DNA of 64,000 bases from Craterostigma plantagineum (lineage: Eukaryota; Streptophyta; Magnoliopsida; Lamiales; Linderniaceae). Numbering within the stretch: position 1 is the stretch's first letter; every line of letters begins with the position of its first letter. The stretch is taken from contig JAPQWV010000028.1 in NCBI GenBank assembly GCA_027422505.1, forward strand, positions 5,608,001-5,672,000, read 5' to 3'. The notes under the pieces are model-generated. The model was not told where the DNA came from and did not search any database. It worked only from the letters and a program-made list of their open reading frames with translations. This document shows, piece by piece, positions 8,903 to 21,276 of the stretch. A program made the translations under genes and the position numbers.

Positions 8903-11900
8903 CTATGATCTGCGCAAGCTCAGCGCATGCTCAAAGTTCCTGAGCGTGTTCCTCAGCTCCAGTCGCTCCTTGATATATTCTAATAATTCCATTAGGAGCG
9001 GCTGTTCTCTCACGAACCGGTGGATCCTCAGCATTGTCTCTCGGTTGATTTCTTCCAACCTCTGCTCTACATTTCTCCTGATGACCTTGAGCGTCCCATC
9101 ACAGAATTTGTGTATCTCAGTCTTCAACATCATCCTAGTCTTCTTCGCGATCGGATTGTTGTAGGAGATGCCTAAGACTGAGCTGATGTGCACGTGATTG
9201 TTGGAAAGCCCTTCGATCTCAGGTCCTTTGTTGAGCGGAGCGGTCATGTTGACCTTCTTCATGTTGCTCGCCAGAGCCATCTGAAGGTCGTGTGCGGCGA
9301 AGTACTTGACTTGGCGCATCATGAACCGGTAGAGACCCTCGAGTCCTTCTTTCTTGTTGAAGCCTTTAGGACCTTTGTACTTCTCCACGTACAGCTTGTA
9401 GAGGTTGTACACCTCATCAGCAGGGATGTACGGTAGGTCACTCTTGCTTAGATCTTCTCGAGTTCTATCTACTCGCTCGATGACATAGTACGGTGTTGGA
9501 AGTCCTCCTTTAGCACAGTAGACGCTGAGTAGTTGACAGATTGGAGAGAGACTCTTGTAATGACTCTTGGTTTGGCTTTTCGTCATCCCCAATCTCACAT
9601 CCGGTCCAAGATGGGTCAGCATCCTGAGATACGTCATTCGCTTCTGCTGTTCCCAGTGAGAGATCCCTCTCAGCTCGAACTCGTTCGGCTTCTTAACTCT
9701 GTCCGGTGACCTCCAAATGTTTTCGCAAACTTCTTCAAGGAAAGGGATTTCTATTCGGATGTTCTCCCACGGCGTGTCGATCCGAACGGTCCCTGGCATT
9801 TGTCTTGTGGGGGAAACCGCTCGTTGCGTGATCAGCTCTGAAAGCCCTGTGGGATCTTGTTCATGGTCTACACCTTCCTGAAGTTCTTCGTCTTCTATGA
9901 GTACGAGGTCTACCGAGGCTTGTTGTAAGAAGTGTCGAATGTCCTGAAGTCGTTGTCTTTGATGCTCCTCGGGCATGGAATGGGTCATCAACTGTCCTTC
10001 GAATATGTATTTGTCTAGGACCTCGTGTGGGTTGACGCCATGTCCGGATGGTCCCGGTTGGTCTGGAGCAATTGAGGGAGTCGCCTGAGTCTGCGCTAGG
10101 GCGACGAGCATGGCAACGCTTGCTTCTTTTTCCGGAAGCAAGGGGCTTGTGAAGGTCGGTGGTGTGGGCGGAGGCGTCCTTATATGAAAGGTTGGTGGGT
10201 CGATTTGTGAGTCGATTTGGGTTAGAGTGGTGCGGCGGGTGGTGGTGGTTGTTTGGGTAGTGGGTTGTGAGGTTCCAGCGACTCCTTGACTTGTCTAAGT
10301 CGTGTCAGGGCTCTGTCTCTGACCCCTTGTGATTATCCTTAGCCTCTTCTCCCCCTCAGGACGACCCTGATCGTCTGGGTCGTCATGTCGGTGTTTGTAG
10401 TGGGAGCCTTGGCCGCGGCACATTTCTGATGGGTCCGGACGATTCACGAGACGGTGGAAAAGATCTTCTTCTTCCGGCGTTCGTGTGGTCAATTCCAACA
10501 GCCTGGCGACCAGACTTGAGTGGAGTTCGCTGATGGGTACTGTGACATGATTTATTAGGTTGTGGGTGAGGATGGGTGTTGGTGTTTGTGTGGATATTAT
10601 GGGTTGAGTGGGCGTGAGGATGGGTAGTGAGATAGACGGCTCCGAGACGGGTGCTTTCCCACGATCTTGGCGGGACGTCTCAATGGCATTTCGCATGCTC
10701 TCCATGATTTTGTCTTCAAAATCCTTTAGCGCATTAGCGAGAGCGGCCTGAAGTCGATCTTCTGTCACATGCGGAGCGGACGCCTCCGTTGTGGATGGTC
10801 CAGGACGACTGATGTCGCCTGTTATCAACCATTGAGCTAACACCGGCTCCTCAGGTTGGCTCCTAGTCACTTGAAGTTGTGACTGTATGAGACTTCCACC
10901 CAATCCTTGAGTCGAATCTTGAAGATTCTCCTCTATGGGTGTTTCGGCAGGCTCGGGTTGGGCCTGCGAACCAGACACCGGTAGGCTGTGTTGCGGCTCA
11001 AGATTGAGCGATGAAGGGTCCGCAACACTTGTAGTGATGGTTTGCGCTGTGTCTGATGGTTCAGTGATGGTTTGCCCCATTTCTGCCTCGGGCTGTACGT
11101 CTTGTAGAGGAACCTCCTCGATGGGCTCTTCAAGCACGCCAACATGTATGGGCACTTCCACTTGAAGCGTTTCTGCTGGAGCCTCTTGTTCCAACTCTGT
11201 CGCCACAGCATCGATTAGCGTGGCATCTAAGTTAGGCATTGGCTCCTCGTGAGTTGGAGGCTCCAGCTCTAGTTCCTGAGCCACTTCATCAATCATCGTG
11301 TCTTCAGGACTAGGCTGTTGTTGTTGAGGGCTAACAGCGAAGTCTGTTGGGGGCCCTCTAATCATCTGTTCCGTCAGATGATTCTCCCGGCAGTATGCTC
11401 TATAAATGTCTCCCGTGGGGTCGGCAAGACGTAGCAACTCGAAAGGTATGGCCATTGATGGCTGGTCGAATTCCGTTAGTTTCGGGTTGTGGGAGAACTT
11501 GAGCCTCGGTGGCTGATAGTTTCCTCCCGGAGGCAAGCGAGAAACATTCTGCACGTACATCTCCATTTGTTGGCGGATGATAACAGAGAACCATCTCGCA
11601 TACGGCACGTTCTTGGACCTTTTGTTCTATTTTTGTCTATCTGCTCTGCGAGGTCGTTCCAGATCAGTTGAGCGAAATCGTAATTCCGCGAGAACACAAC
11701 TCTGTGAAATATCCGGAGGATGTGGCCGTTGCATTTGTCGAAGCCGGCGTGCTTCAGGGATAGACACTTGTTGAGAATCCCGAATATTGTCTTCCATGGA
11801 TGGGGAATCCCGTTGCTCTACATCTGAGCTAGCTTGGTGAGCGGCGGACGGTACCCCATCTGGAGGAAATCATTCACCAGTTCTGCATCTGATGGGAGGG

Positions 11901-12235
11901 GCTCGTAGTTTTGGCTGTGAGGGAGGTCGAGGAGAACTCTGAACTCGTTCTTGCCCATGTAGATGTGCCTCGTCCCTACAAGCGTGGTAAAGTGGTATGC
12001 CCCGTCCAAGATTATGCTCTTGATCATCCCCCAAAACTGCTGGAGGTAGACCATCGGCACTGATGCCGTCACTGTTAGTGCATGCCATAGTGGATGGCCT
12101 TACAGGATGGACACGATAATGTCGTCTGGACACCGAAAGGTGGTCAGGTCTAACTGGAAGTTCGTGTCGTGGAAGTTGATATATAAGGCCTTCTCGTAGA
12201 TGTGATTATATGTGGGTAGTGATCCATCTGAAATT
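8903..12235 (-). pseudogene. copia-borne env-like third ORF, nearly open over its last 2.7 kb
   Basis: This ORF follows pol in the same orientation and resembles the uncharacterised post-pol ORF of plant Sirevirus-type copia elements. The recognisable N-terminal block at about 11640-12190 has VPMVYLQQFWGMI, a LLDLPHSQNYEPLPSD segment and later DFAQLIWNDLAEQI. It is interrupted by a TAA near 12097, a TAG at about 11818 and a frameshift near 11610-11640. From 11608 to 8903 a single frame is broken only by one TAG at 10295-10297. This part has a P/E/Q-rich low-complexity middle (about 10700-11350), then a mostly helical, charged C-terminus (WENIRIEIPFLEEVCENIW, RFVREQPLLMELLEYI). No transmembrane segment or signal peptide was evident. 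Function is unknown. Confidence 0.7.
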
Positions 12236-12479
12236 CACATAAGAAATGTAAATCATTAGTTCAAAAATTTGAGTCGAGATTAATTTGAAGAATGTACGGA
12301 TTGGCACATAAGTATACGAGAGTGAAAAAAAATGATATTTCGACCTATGAATAAGAGGCATATGAAAATTCTGTCGAAAATTTTCTAAGTGTTTAGAGCC
12401 ACTGTTCACTCCGTGAAATTTTTCGCACGTAAAATATTTCAATTTAATATACCAAGTGCTGATTTTAAATCAAGATATC

Positions 12480-13830
12480 CGTTTATTTTAGCGATCGAAA
12501 ATTTTATTCTCTATTGAAAGCTACAGTGGAAAGTAAGGACTTAGAAAATTTCTAAGTGTTTGAACTCAAGATGCGAAACTGTAGCCGAGAAATTTTTCGA
12601 TCGAGAAAAATTTCCGTGTAAATTTACGATCGAGAAATTAGATTTCCAAGTAAATTTACGATCGAGAAATTTTTCCACCCGTGAATAAAATTTTTCGCTA
12701 TGAAAATTAACGAGCGAGAAAGTATTTCGATTCTCAAAAGGTTTTTCGCTTTGAAATTTTACGATCGAGAAAATTTTATCGTCGAAAAATTAATTTTATC
12801 GCCGCTAAAATTTTCGACCGAGAACAAAATTGAGATCGAAATTTTCGAATGTAAGTTTTGCGCTCGAAATTTTTAAAGACATTGCATCTATTTTATCTAT
12901 TCCTCTCAGTAATATTTCGCTCGCATAAAATCAAAATTGTGTTTCTCGATAGTAAATATTTTTCAATCAGCGTTATTTATGTGACTAACTTGAAACTATT
13001 TGAGATCGAAGATCTTTTACGATTCAAACAGTGACTTAATCAAATCGAATTTCAATTTTCACTGTTTGCGAGCGAGAAAGTTCTTCGATGCATTTAAACC
13101 TTTAAACTCCAGTTCAGTCCTAACTTTTAATCGAACACTAATAACGTAGAAAATCAAAGTTATATTCACTCAAAATGATCAAGAAACATCGAAACTAGCC
13201 TATTATGCAGTTTTTAACCCAGATTATACTTAGAATAAGGTCTAATATACTGCTAACGAGGGTTTCGAGTTATCAGAGTATGAACAGTCGAGAAATAATC
13301 AAAGAATCATGCGAAATATTCCAGAATACAGACGCAAATCTAGTTTAAATGCACGAAAAACCCTAAAGGAAGTCAAATCTACCTTCACAAGACGAAAATT
13401 AGTTGAAAAATCGACGGATTTTGAGGATTTTACTTTCGTCTTTTTGAGAGAAAAAGTTTTTCGCGAGAAAATTTGACTGTTGAATTTTGCGATCGAGGGT
13501 TTTGCGTGTATTTAGGGTTTTTCGACTGCAAACTAATGATTTCGTTTAATTTGGGCTGATTAGACGTTTACGATACTTAGAGAATTACGCCTGTTACTGT
13601 TTATGATCGAGAAACTTACGATCGAGAATTTTGATTTGGCTACTGTTGAATTTTCGCTCGACAATTCCGATCGAAAATCTTTTTGGTTCCTATTTAATTT
13701 TCGCTCGACAATATGAAGGCAAAAATTACAATTTGGTCCCAAATTAATTTACGCTCGAGAAACTGCGATTGAAAATTGCAAATTCGCCCGTATTTCTCGA
13801 TAGTAAGTTTATCTTAATATTTCAGATTGA
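12480..13830. repeat. dispersed CGATCGAGAAATTTT motif field
   Basis: Variants of TTTACGATCGAGAAA, TTTTCGCTCGAGAA and CGATCGAAAATTT recur at least twenty times (for example at 12596, 12618, 12658, 12760, 13600, 13618, 13667 and 13750). They are scattered irregularly and do not form an ordered tandem array. The same vocabulary recurs in the copia leader at 22490-23110. Confidence 0.6.
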
Positions 13831-14403
13831 TCCTAAATTTTAAGAATAAACCACAGAATTACTCCTTCTAATTATAAACGAAAATGCAATTAACTCCCTG
13901 TATTTTCGAAGAAGTGACATCCGGCTCCAAATTGATCTTCGATAATCTGATTTACTTAGAGCAAAATGTCGAGAATATTAGAGTTAATCAAGAAGTAATT
14001 GATCTACTAAGGCTCCCCATGTATTGTTTTATCTATGTCTTGAGCTCACAGTCGTGAAATTTTGTGAGGTCCTCTTTATTTAAGCATTGACCAAAGCAAT
14101 TCTAGAATGAAAATTTCTGCAACACTTAAAGAAAAGAACTTCAAAAATATTTGGAGCTCAAAACATGGAATCATTGTAAATGCTCCCCATCGAATAGTCC
14201 ACATGTATCGATTTATCACGTAATCAAGCAAATCAATACAAGTAACAACCATTATTATACGCAATTTAGGCAATTTCACCTAGATACATGGTCCCCAAAT
14301 CATGTATTCAAATTGTTGCGGGAGGATATGAGCATAAACAAGTAAAGTCGCATTTTAATCAATTCCGTACCAATGCAAGTTAAACATGCATTCAAAATGT
14401 GCG

Positions 14404-14405
<2 letters not shown>

Positions 14406-14438
<33 letters not shown>

Positions 14439-14470
14439 ATTTGTTTTAATTTTTTATTATTATTATTATA
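14406..14470. repeat. TA and TTA microsatellite
   Basis: A (TA)n run from about 14407 to 14434 is followed by T-rich sequence and a short (TTA)n run at 14456-14468. Confidence 0.85.
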
Positions 14471-14984
14471 TTTTTTAATTGTATATATTATTAGAATTAT
14501 TAGTATGGGGTCAGATTATTTTGCTACGATCATTGTCACGCCTATTTCACAAGACACTTGAAAAAATCACATACTGTCAAGTCATGTCGTCAAACTAAAG
14601 AGTCCTAAGTTCATTGAATGATTCATTTCGACAACTCTCACTAGGTTCACTCTAGTACTCAATTATTTTTGCCTTGGGATGATTATATATATATATCACT
14701 CAAGTAAACACAAGCAATCTTAAGTCAATTTACCTGTGATCGAGGCGTTTTTAATCATTTCACCTTTGCGAGAGATCGTCGATATGGAATCATAGAGACT
14801 GTGGAAGGTTTTAATTTGGTCTTGACTAAGAAGGGAAGGATAGTTTTTGGAGTTGTTGACTAAAGTTCTTCTTCCTTTTCTTCGTCGTTCTCCTCCTTTT
14901 GCCATTTTTCTCTATATTGTTTATCATTCTTTTATCCTTCAATGATTTTTCTTTGATTCAGTCTGCACTTGCTCAAGCTGAAGC

Positions 14985-15270
14985 TTCGCTTCTCTACGAG
15001 GCTGAGAGATTATCTAAGGCGAAGTTCTTCTTGTTCGTTCTCGGGCCGATACTGCGCTCCTTTTCTCTTAATCCCTAGTGAAGTTTTAGAGATTATCAAT
15101 TTGAAGAAGTTCGCAGTTATGGAATTCGAACCCAAGGCCGCGCTCCTCTTCTCGTTGTCTCGATATAAGACTAGATTATCGTTGGAGAAGTTCACTTCGT
15201 GGTGCTCCTCTTTCCAGCCGTTCTGACGAGTGTACGAGATTATCGATGGAGAAGTTCGCAGCAAGATCCA
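14985..15270. repeat. imperfect tandem units of about 65-85 bp
   Basis: Four units each begin near GAGATTATC or AGATTATCG and contain GAAGTTC (about 15004, 15089, 15171 and 15236). Downstream CTCCTTTTCTC/CTCCTCTT-like sequence is shared by the first three. The units are diverged, so the array looks old. Reading frames through it have no recognisable product. Confidence 0.5.
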
Positions 15271-15995
15271 TATCCCCTTCTAATGATATGAGATTGTGAT
15301 AGTCGAGGAATAGGTTCTTTCGGACTGCTTTTTGTGCGTTGAGCATTCCTCATGTGCGTTTTCCACCTTCTTTTGTCATCTTTTTCTTTGTCGTCTCTTT
15401 TTCTCCCCCTCCTTTTCCCGATTGAATATCCCATCGAAGACTTAGGTGTCGGTTGAAGGCTCAAAGGATTTTCAAGTGAAGAAAATAATATTGGAGAAAG
15501 CTCAAAATGGATGACTAAAGGCTGTATTAAAAGATTGAGATTTTCTATATTTAAGGCCAAGTGAGGAATTTCCTAAGTGCTCTAATCATTTTCCTAAGGA
15601 TCTAACGAAAGACGAGTATGAAGCCAAGAATCACTAGTTAAGACAAGCAATTGATGTGTGACTCGCTCAAGAATAAATCAATAGAAAGGAAAATTAACAG
15701 GCCAGAATACTTACTTATGTAAAGTGGCTTTGTGTCTAGTTGAGCAAACTATCTGAGCTTTGGACACAAGAATGCGACTTAGACTGACAAAATTAAGTAA
15801 GCAATCAGTCGCATGCCAGTGAAATCTAATTGTGACGTAGATCCAGCATCCTAAAGATTTCGTCATTCCCCTATATTATAGGTATATGTATAGTATTTTA
15901 TATTTTTTTTGTATTCACGCAAGATAAAACATGTAATCATAGAAAACACATAGAATAGAGCATCTAATAGCACAAAAGATCAGGTAATGCACACA

Positions 15996-16510
15996 TCACG
16001 GGAGATTCAACATGCCTAATTTACCGACAAGGAATTGGAATCGATTTTCATCCAATGCCTTGGTGAAAATGTCGGCTAGTTGATATTCCGTGTTCACAAA
16101 GTACATTTCAATTGTGCCTTTTTCTACGTGATCTTTAATAAAGTGATATCTAATATCTATGTGTTTCGTGCATGAATGGTGAACGGGATTGCACATAATC
16201 GCAATGGCACTTTGACTATCACTATATATGGGTATATTATTTAAATTGTACCAATAATCGCGAAGCTGAGTCCGCATCCATAGCATCTGAGAGCAAGAGC
16301 TGGCGGCTGTGACGTATTCAGCCTCAGCCGTCGAAGTTGAGACGCTGTATTGCTTTTTGGATGCCAGCAGACTAGCTTTTCGCCTAGAAATTGAGCGCCA
16401 CCGGAGGTGCTTTTCCTGTCCATTCGGCAACCTGCATAATCAGCGTCAGTATAGCCGATAAGTTTGAAGTTCGTACCTTTAGGATACCATAGTCCTAGGG
16501 TAGTTGTGCC
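15996..16510 (-). pseudogene. copia RNase H, frameshifted
   Basis: The C-terminal pol domain is visible as SVSTSTAEAEYVTAASS, YSDSQSAIAIMCNPVHH, TKHIDIRYHFIKDHVEKG and YQLADIFTKAL, ending with LGMLNLP and a stop at 15996. These include the acidic active-site residues of RNase H (D in GYTDADYAG upstream, E in AEAEY, D in SDSQSA). The upstream part (GYTDADYAGCRMDRKSTSG) is in another frame at about 16400-16460, so a shift lies near 16400. Confidence 0.85.
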
Positions 16511-16511
16511 C

Positions 16512-17950
16512 TTAAGGTAGCGAAGTATACGCTTCACCGCGGAGCATGTGGGATTCTTTGGGATCGGTTGAAATCGAGCACAGAGAAGTGAGGTAGAGAA
16601 GAGATCCAATTATACTGCGATAGAGTGTGATGTCGATCGATTTTCCTGTGGGATCGGCATCCAACTTGCAGCTTGTGGACATGGGAGTGCTGAGAGGCTT
16701 GCTCTGATCTTGATGGAACCTTTTCAGGATGTCCTTAATGGATTTTGTTTGACTGATAAAATATACCATCTTCGAGCTGCCTGACTTGAAGTCCTAGGAA
16801 GAATTGCATCTCTCCCATGTGGCTCATTTCGAACTTACTCTTAATGAGATCTCCAAACTTCTTGTAAAGCCGTGGATTTGTTGAACCGAAAATGATGTCG
16901 TCGACGTAGACTTGAACGACCATCAGATCCTTGCCATTTGATGAAGAGCATCGTATCGATTGTTCCTCGAATAAATCCAGATTTTACGAGGAAGTCACTC
17001 AAGACATCATACCAAGCACGTGGGGCTTGTTTTAGTCCATAAAGAGCTTTATCCAATCGATAGATGTGATCGGGATGTTCTTGATCAACGAAGCCGTCTG
17101 GCTGAGCGACATAGACTTCTTCTTTAAGTACGCCGTTGAGGAAGGCGGTTTTAACGTCCATTTGATAGACCTTAAAGTCGTTGTGAGCCGCATAAGCCAG
17201 TAAGAGACGAATGGCTTCAATCCGGGCAACAGGAGCATGTGTTTCGTCGTAGTCAATACCTTCCTGTTGGTTGTATCCCTTTGCAACTAATCGTGCCTTG
17301 TTCCTAATCACTTCGCCATCTTCATTCTTTTTGTTCTTGAATACCCATTTTGTTCCGATGATAGTTTTCCCATGCGGGCGGGGTACTAATTTCCATACTT
17401 GAAGACGTTCGAATTGGTTGATTTCCTCTTGCATTGCAATTATCCAATCCGGGTCTTGAAGTGCGTCTACTACCTTAATAGGCTCGTTTTGGCTTAAGAA
17501 GCAGCTGAAAAGACTGTGTGGATGTCGTGTCCTTACTCCACTCGAAGGATCGCCAATTATCTGATCAACCGGGTGGGCTTTAGTCCACTTGCGCTCATGT
17601 TGCAAGGCTGAAGAAGATGCATCAGCCATTTGTGGATCTAGATTTCCAATGATATCCGATTGTTCATTTGCGTGAGGAAGTTCCAAATCAGCATTTGGAG
17701 GGAGCGACTCTAATGATTCTTCCTCAACACTCATGATAGGTTCTTCATTATTCTGTGGCAAATCTGAATCGGGTGAGATAGGGACTGTTGAAGAACTTGG
17801 TACATCAGCCACGTCGGGTTTATGGTTGACGTTAATTGGCGGATGTAATGGCTCAAAGAGGCAATCCAAGTCTTCTAACACAAGTCTCAGAGCTTCGTCT
17901 GGCATTGATTTCTGATTTGTTGCCATCTCCTGTTGGTTTTGTGCCAACAC
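16512..17950 (-). pseudogene. copia reverse transcriptase (RVT_2), frameshifted
   Basis: The long frame 16841-17950 has a variable N-terminal linker, then the RT domain: [60 protein letters not shown] and [13 protein letters not shown]. The catalytic [10 protein letters not shown] box is in a different frame at 16735-16923, and the thumb region (STPMSTSCKLDAD, YRSIIGSLLYLT) in a third frame at 16512-16769. At least two frameshifts therefore break it, near 16930 and 16760. All diagnostic motifs of the family remain readable. Confidence 0.9.
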
Positions 17951-19041
17951 ACCAGTGAGTACGGTTCTGAGATGTTGTCTCCAGAAGCCACCGGGTTTAG
18001 CACGGGTCCTGAACTGATGTGTTCAGAAGCCATATCTGCCACTTCGTGGAAAGTGACATTATAGCTTTCCTTAATTGTTCGGTTGGACTTAATGTATACT
18101 CTGTATGCTTTTGACGTTGTAGAATACCCGACGAAAGTTGCCTCGAATGCTTTAGGGTCGAACTTAGCACGGTGCTCTCTGTCGTTCGCCATAAAGCACT
18201 TGCACCCGAAGACTTTAAGGAATGAGATGTTGGGCACTCTCTTATTCACAATCTCGTACGGAGTCTTGTTGAACCGTTTGTGAACCACCGTCCTGTTTTG
18301 GGTAAAACAGACGGTATTAACTGCTTTAGCCCAAAGAAAGTGTGGAAGTCCGGAATGGATCAGCATTGTACGAGCGGCTTCCACCAGGGTTCTGTTTTTC
18401 CTTTCAACGATCCCATTTTGTTGACGCGTTTTTGCGGCTGAGAATTGTTGACTAATTCCAAGCTTCTGATAAAACTCATTGAGATGTTTATTCTTGAACT
18501 CAGTGCCGTTGTCTGTTCGAATAACTTGAATAGTCTGTTGTAGCAGATTTTGAGTAGTGTTCACAAAGTTGATAATCAAGTCCTCTGTCTCATCTTTGGT
18601 TCAGAGGAACATTGTCCAAGTGTAGCGAGAGAAGTCATCGACGATCACTAGCACGTACTTGCGTCCATTGATACTCTATGTTTGCATTGGCCCACAGAGG
18701 TCCATGTGGATTAGTTCCAATGGTCGAGAAGTAGACGCAATTATCTTGACATGATGAGAAGCTCGCTTCATCTTTCCTAATTGACATGCCGAACATTGAT
18801 GCTCCTTTTGTAGTAGTATAGCTGGAAGACCGTGAACCAACTTTTTCGTAGAAAGGCGTTGGAAAGCTTTCATATTCAGATGAGACAGTCGTTGATGCCA
18901 TAAGCTGTACCTCTGTAAATCAATCTGAGAGATGAGGCATACAGCTGTCGAGGGCCGCACGGTCGTCAGGTTGATCGTGTAAAGGTTGGATTTCTGAAGT
19001 CCATAGAGGAGTTCTGTGCCTGACTTTCCAAAATTCTGCAC
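17951..19041 (-). pseudogene. copia integrase with HHCC zinc finger, interrupted
   Basis: The GAG-pre-integrase/zinc-binding part is at 18676-19041 (LWHQRLSHLN ... CSACQLGKM). The catalytic core runs from about 18660 to 18300 with D in VLVIVDDFSRYTW, D in RTDNGTEF and E in QQNGIVERKNRTL. The C-terminal region has KVFGCKCF and FVGYSTTSKAYRVY, typical of copia. An in-frame TGA interrupts the core at about 18600 after YTWTMFL, and a further break lies near 18670. Order before RT confirms Ty1/copia. Confidence 0.9.
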
Positions 19042-19316
19042 CGGTCAGCGTGAAAGACCACTTGAAATCCCTTAACACAGAATTGGCCTATGCTGAACAA
19101 GTTATGGCGGAGGCCTTCAACATAAGAGACATCTTTTAATGTCAGATTGTCCAAAATAATGTCCCCACATCCAAGAATGGGAGCTGAGTCATTGTTTCCA
19201 AATCTGACTTTGCCGTTTGGTCGGTCTTTGTAGTTGCTCAGCAGCTCTTGTTTTCCAGTCATGTGTGTGGAGCAACCAGAGTCGAGATACCATACATGAT
19301 GGATCTGCAAAAACAA
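18966..19316 (-). pseudogene. copia aspartic protease region
   Basis: The frame begins close to HHVWYLDSGCSTHMTG, which holds the aspartic protease active-site DSG triplet, and continues through VRFGNNDSAPILGCG, LKDVSYVEGLRHNLFSIGQF and VVFHADRC. A shift near 19040 separates it from the following zinc-finger region. This is the retropepsin that would process the polyprotein. The active site itself is unchanged. Confidence 0.85.
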
Positions 19317-19317
19317 G

Positions 19318-21276
19318 TTAGAGAGCTTTAGGTACCCATTTAAGCATGCGTCCTCTCAGATTAGCAGATTTAATTTTAGGTTCAGATATAATTCCTAAAT
19401 TATTACTTGAGGGAGTTCTAATTACCCATATCACTTTCGTAGAAGTGGTTTTGGGTGTTGCCTCTTTAGGTGACTTGGCCTTTTTGGCTTTTGTCGTCCT
19501 AGGCGGAGATTTAGGAACCCATTTGGGTTGAACCTTGCAGGAAAGGTTAATTTCAGCACGTGCAAATCCTTTGTTAGGCTTGACTGAGGAAAAGATCTTT
19601 TCCTTTGATAATCTCCTAAGGTGCTTGCGGGACTCAATCTTTACGGGATACCTTAGGTGTGTACAAGCATGTACGGCGCCATAAGCTTTCTTTATGGCTG
19701 GATCTTGTTTCCTTCGGGTCTTCCTAGTGGCATTTGTTACAGAATGACTATTTTTAGCTTGTGAGGAAGAGCCTTTTTCGTAGTTGGTGCTCCAAAAGGT
19801 GATGGGCTGAAGAGTACACGTAGAAGCAATTATTCTAAGCAAAGAAATGGCTCTTTTATTTCTATGAGTGTCATTTATTCGTACAGAAGGAGTAACATTT
19901 TTAAGCATACTCAAATCTACTTGCTCCTTCTTAAGACTAGACACTCTCGCCTTCGATTCTAGTGCTTGCCCTACGCCCCCTGTAGACGTAGGTAAAGTAA
20001 CTTTAGTCTTAGCACTTTTAACAGAATTATTAATACACTTTTGATCTTTCGAAGGTGATTTTCGATTCGCTTTGCAGTATAGCGTGAGAGGTAGTTTGGG
20101 AGGATGAGGAAGGTTTGAGATTTTTCATCTCTTTTAAGAACTTTTTCTTTTCAGCTTCGAAATTCTCTCTTTCTTTGTCTAATTTAGCTTGAGATTCCTC
20201 TATCTGTTTTATTATAGGAGGTATGTAGAGAGAATTTTTATAATGAATGTCTTTGGCTTCCTCGAGGACTGTTTGAGGGTCAGGAAGTTGAAATAGGTCA
20301 GAGACAGGTGTTAATGATGGTTTCATATTTCTGTCTCTTTCATTTAGCGCAGTGTAGTCAAAGGGGATCTCAGGCCCATGTGAGGCTTTTCTCATAGATG
20401 AATCAAAATTATTTTGGTACGTCGATTCAGTAAATTCTCTAAGAGAGGTTACTCTTAAACCCATGTGCTTAATATCATATATTTCCTTTTTCCGTAGAAC
20501 TCGTGGGTTAGTGAAACCTATGCCTACTATAGGATTATAGAACTCTATATCCTTGGGCTTGTTCAAAAATATCGTCTGTTCGGATTGTCCCCTACGCGTA
20601 ACTATATCATCTAATTTCTTAATTTTAGCATATAGTTTCTTGCGTTCCTCACCTAGGAGAGCATAATTATTTCTACCGTCAGTTTGGCGGCTTGACAGGC
20701 ATCTAGTTCTTTACTAAGCTCACTAACCTTAGCATATGATATTTCTAACTGAGCTTCTAAGTTAGTGATCTTAGTGGTAGCTTCGGTTATCCTACAATTC
20801 AAGGTGGCTTTCTCGTTGAGATTCCTAACCAAGCAATTGTAGTTATTTGCTTGCCTATCTTCTAATTCCTTAATCTTTTCGCCATGCTGTCCTAATTGAG
20901 GTTGACTAGTCTCTCTAGAATGTAGGCTCTTAGTAAGTTCTTCTATTTTGGCACTAGAGCTCCTAAGTTCTGATTCGAGACTATTTATCCTTTCCTGAGA
21001 CCTAGAAAGTTTATCCTCTACTTCCTTAATACTTTTCTGCTCACGTTTCATGTTAGCATATTGCTTTTGATATGAATCTAACATGGTCAATAATGTGGAA
21101 GAAGTGTCTACCTCTTGTGATGAGGTGGATGCGCCATCTTCGTCCATCTGATTGGATGTTTCGGCGTCAATGTCTTTATCAAGGCGTGCCATGAGGGCAA
21201 GATTCTCTTCTCCAGAACTAGATGTGTCTTCGAGCCAGTGATCCTGCTCTGCCATGAGGGCTACTCCTGCTTCCTT
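19318..21276 (-). pseudogene. copia gag C-terminal extension: coiled coil and linker
   Basis: 20653-21255 encodes a long heptad-rich stretch (IKEVEDKLSRSQERINSLESEL, ITNLEAQLEISYAKVSELSKEL) that should form a coiled coil. 20030-20566 starts PKDIEFYNPIVGIGFTNP and includes another charged helix (LDKERENFEAEKKKFLKEM). 19318-19944 is a lysine-rich linker ending KWVPK, the usual lead-in to the protease. Frames differ between the three, so breaks lie near 20600 and 19980. Such an extension is described for Sirevirus-type copia elements. Confidence 0.7.

Larger units (their letters stand above)
12236..15995 (-). other. non-coding spacer between copia pol and the env-like ORF
   Basis: No recognisable protein is encoded in this 3.7 kb. 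12480-13830 is rich in CGATCGAGAAA-type motifs (listed separately). 14406-14470 holds TA and TTA microsatellites. 14960-15270 has four imperfect copies of a GAGATTATC...GAAGTTC unit. The right edge of the env-like ORF is preceded on the minus strand by TGTGAATTTCAG (about 12222-12233), which could be a splice acceptor; this is inference only. Confidence 0.55.
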
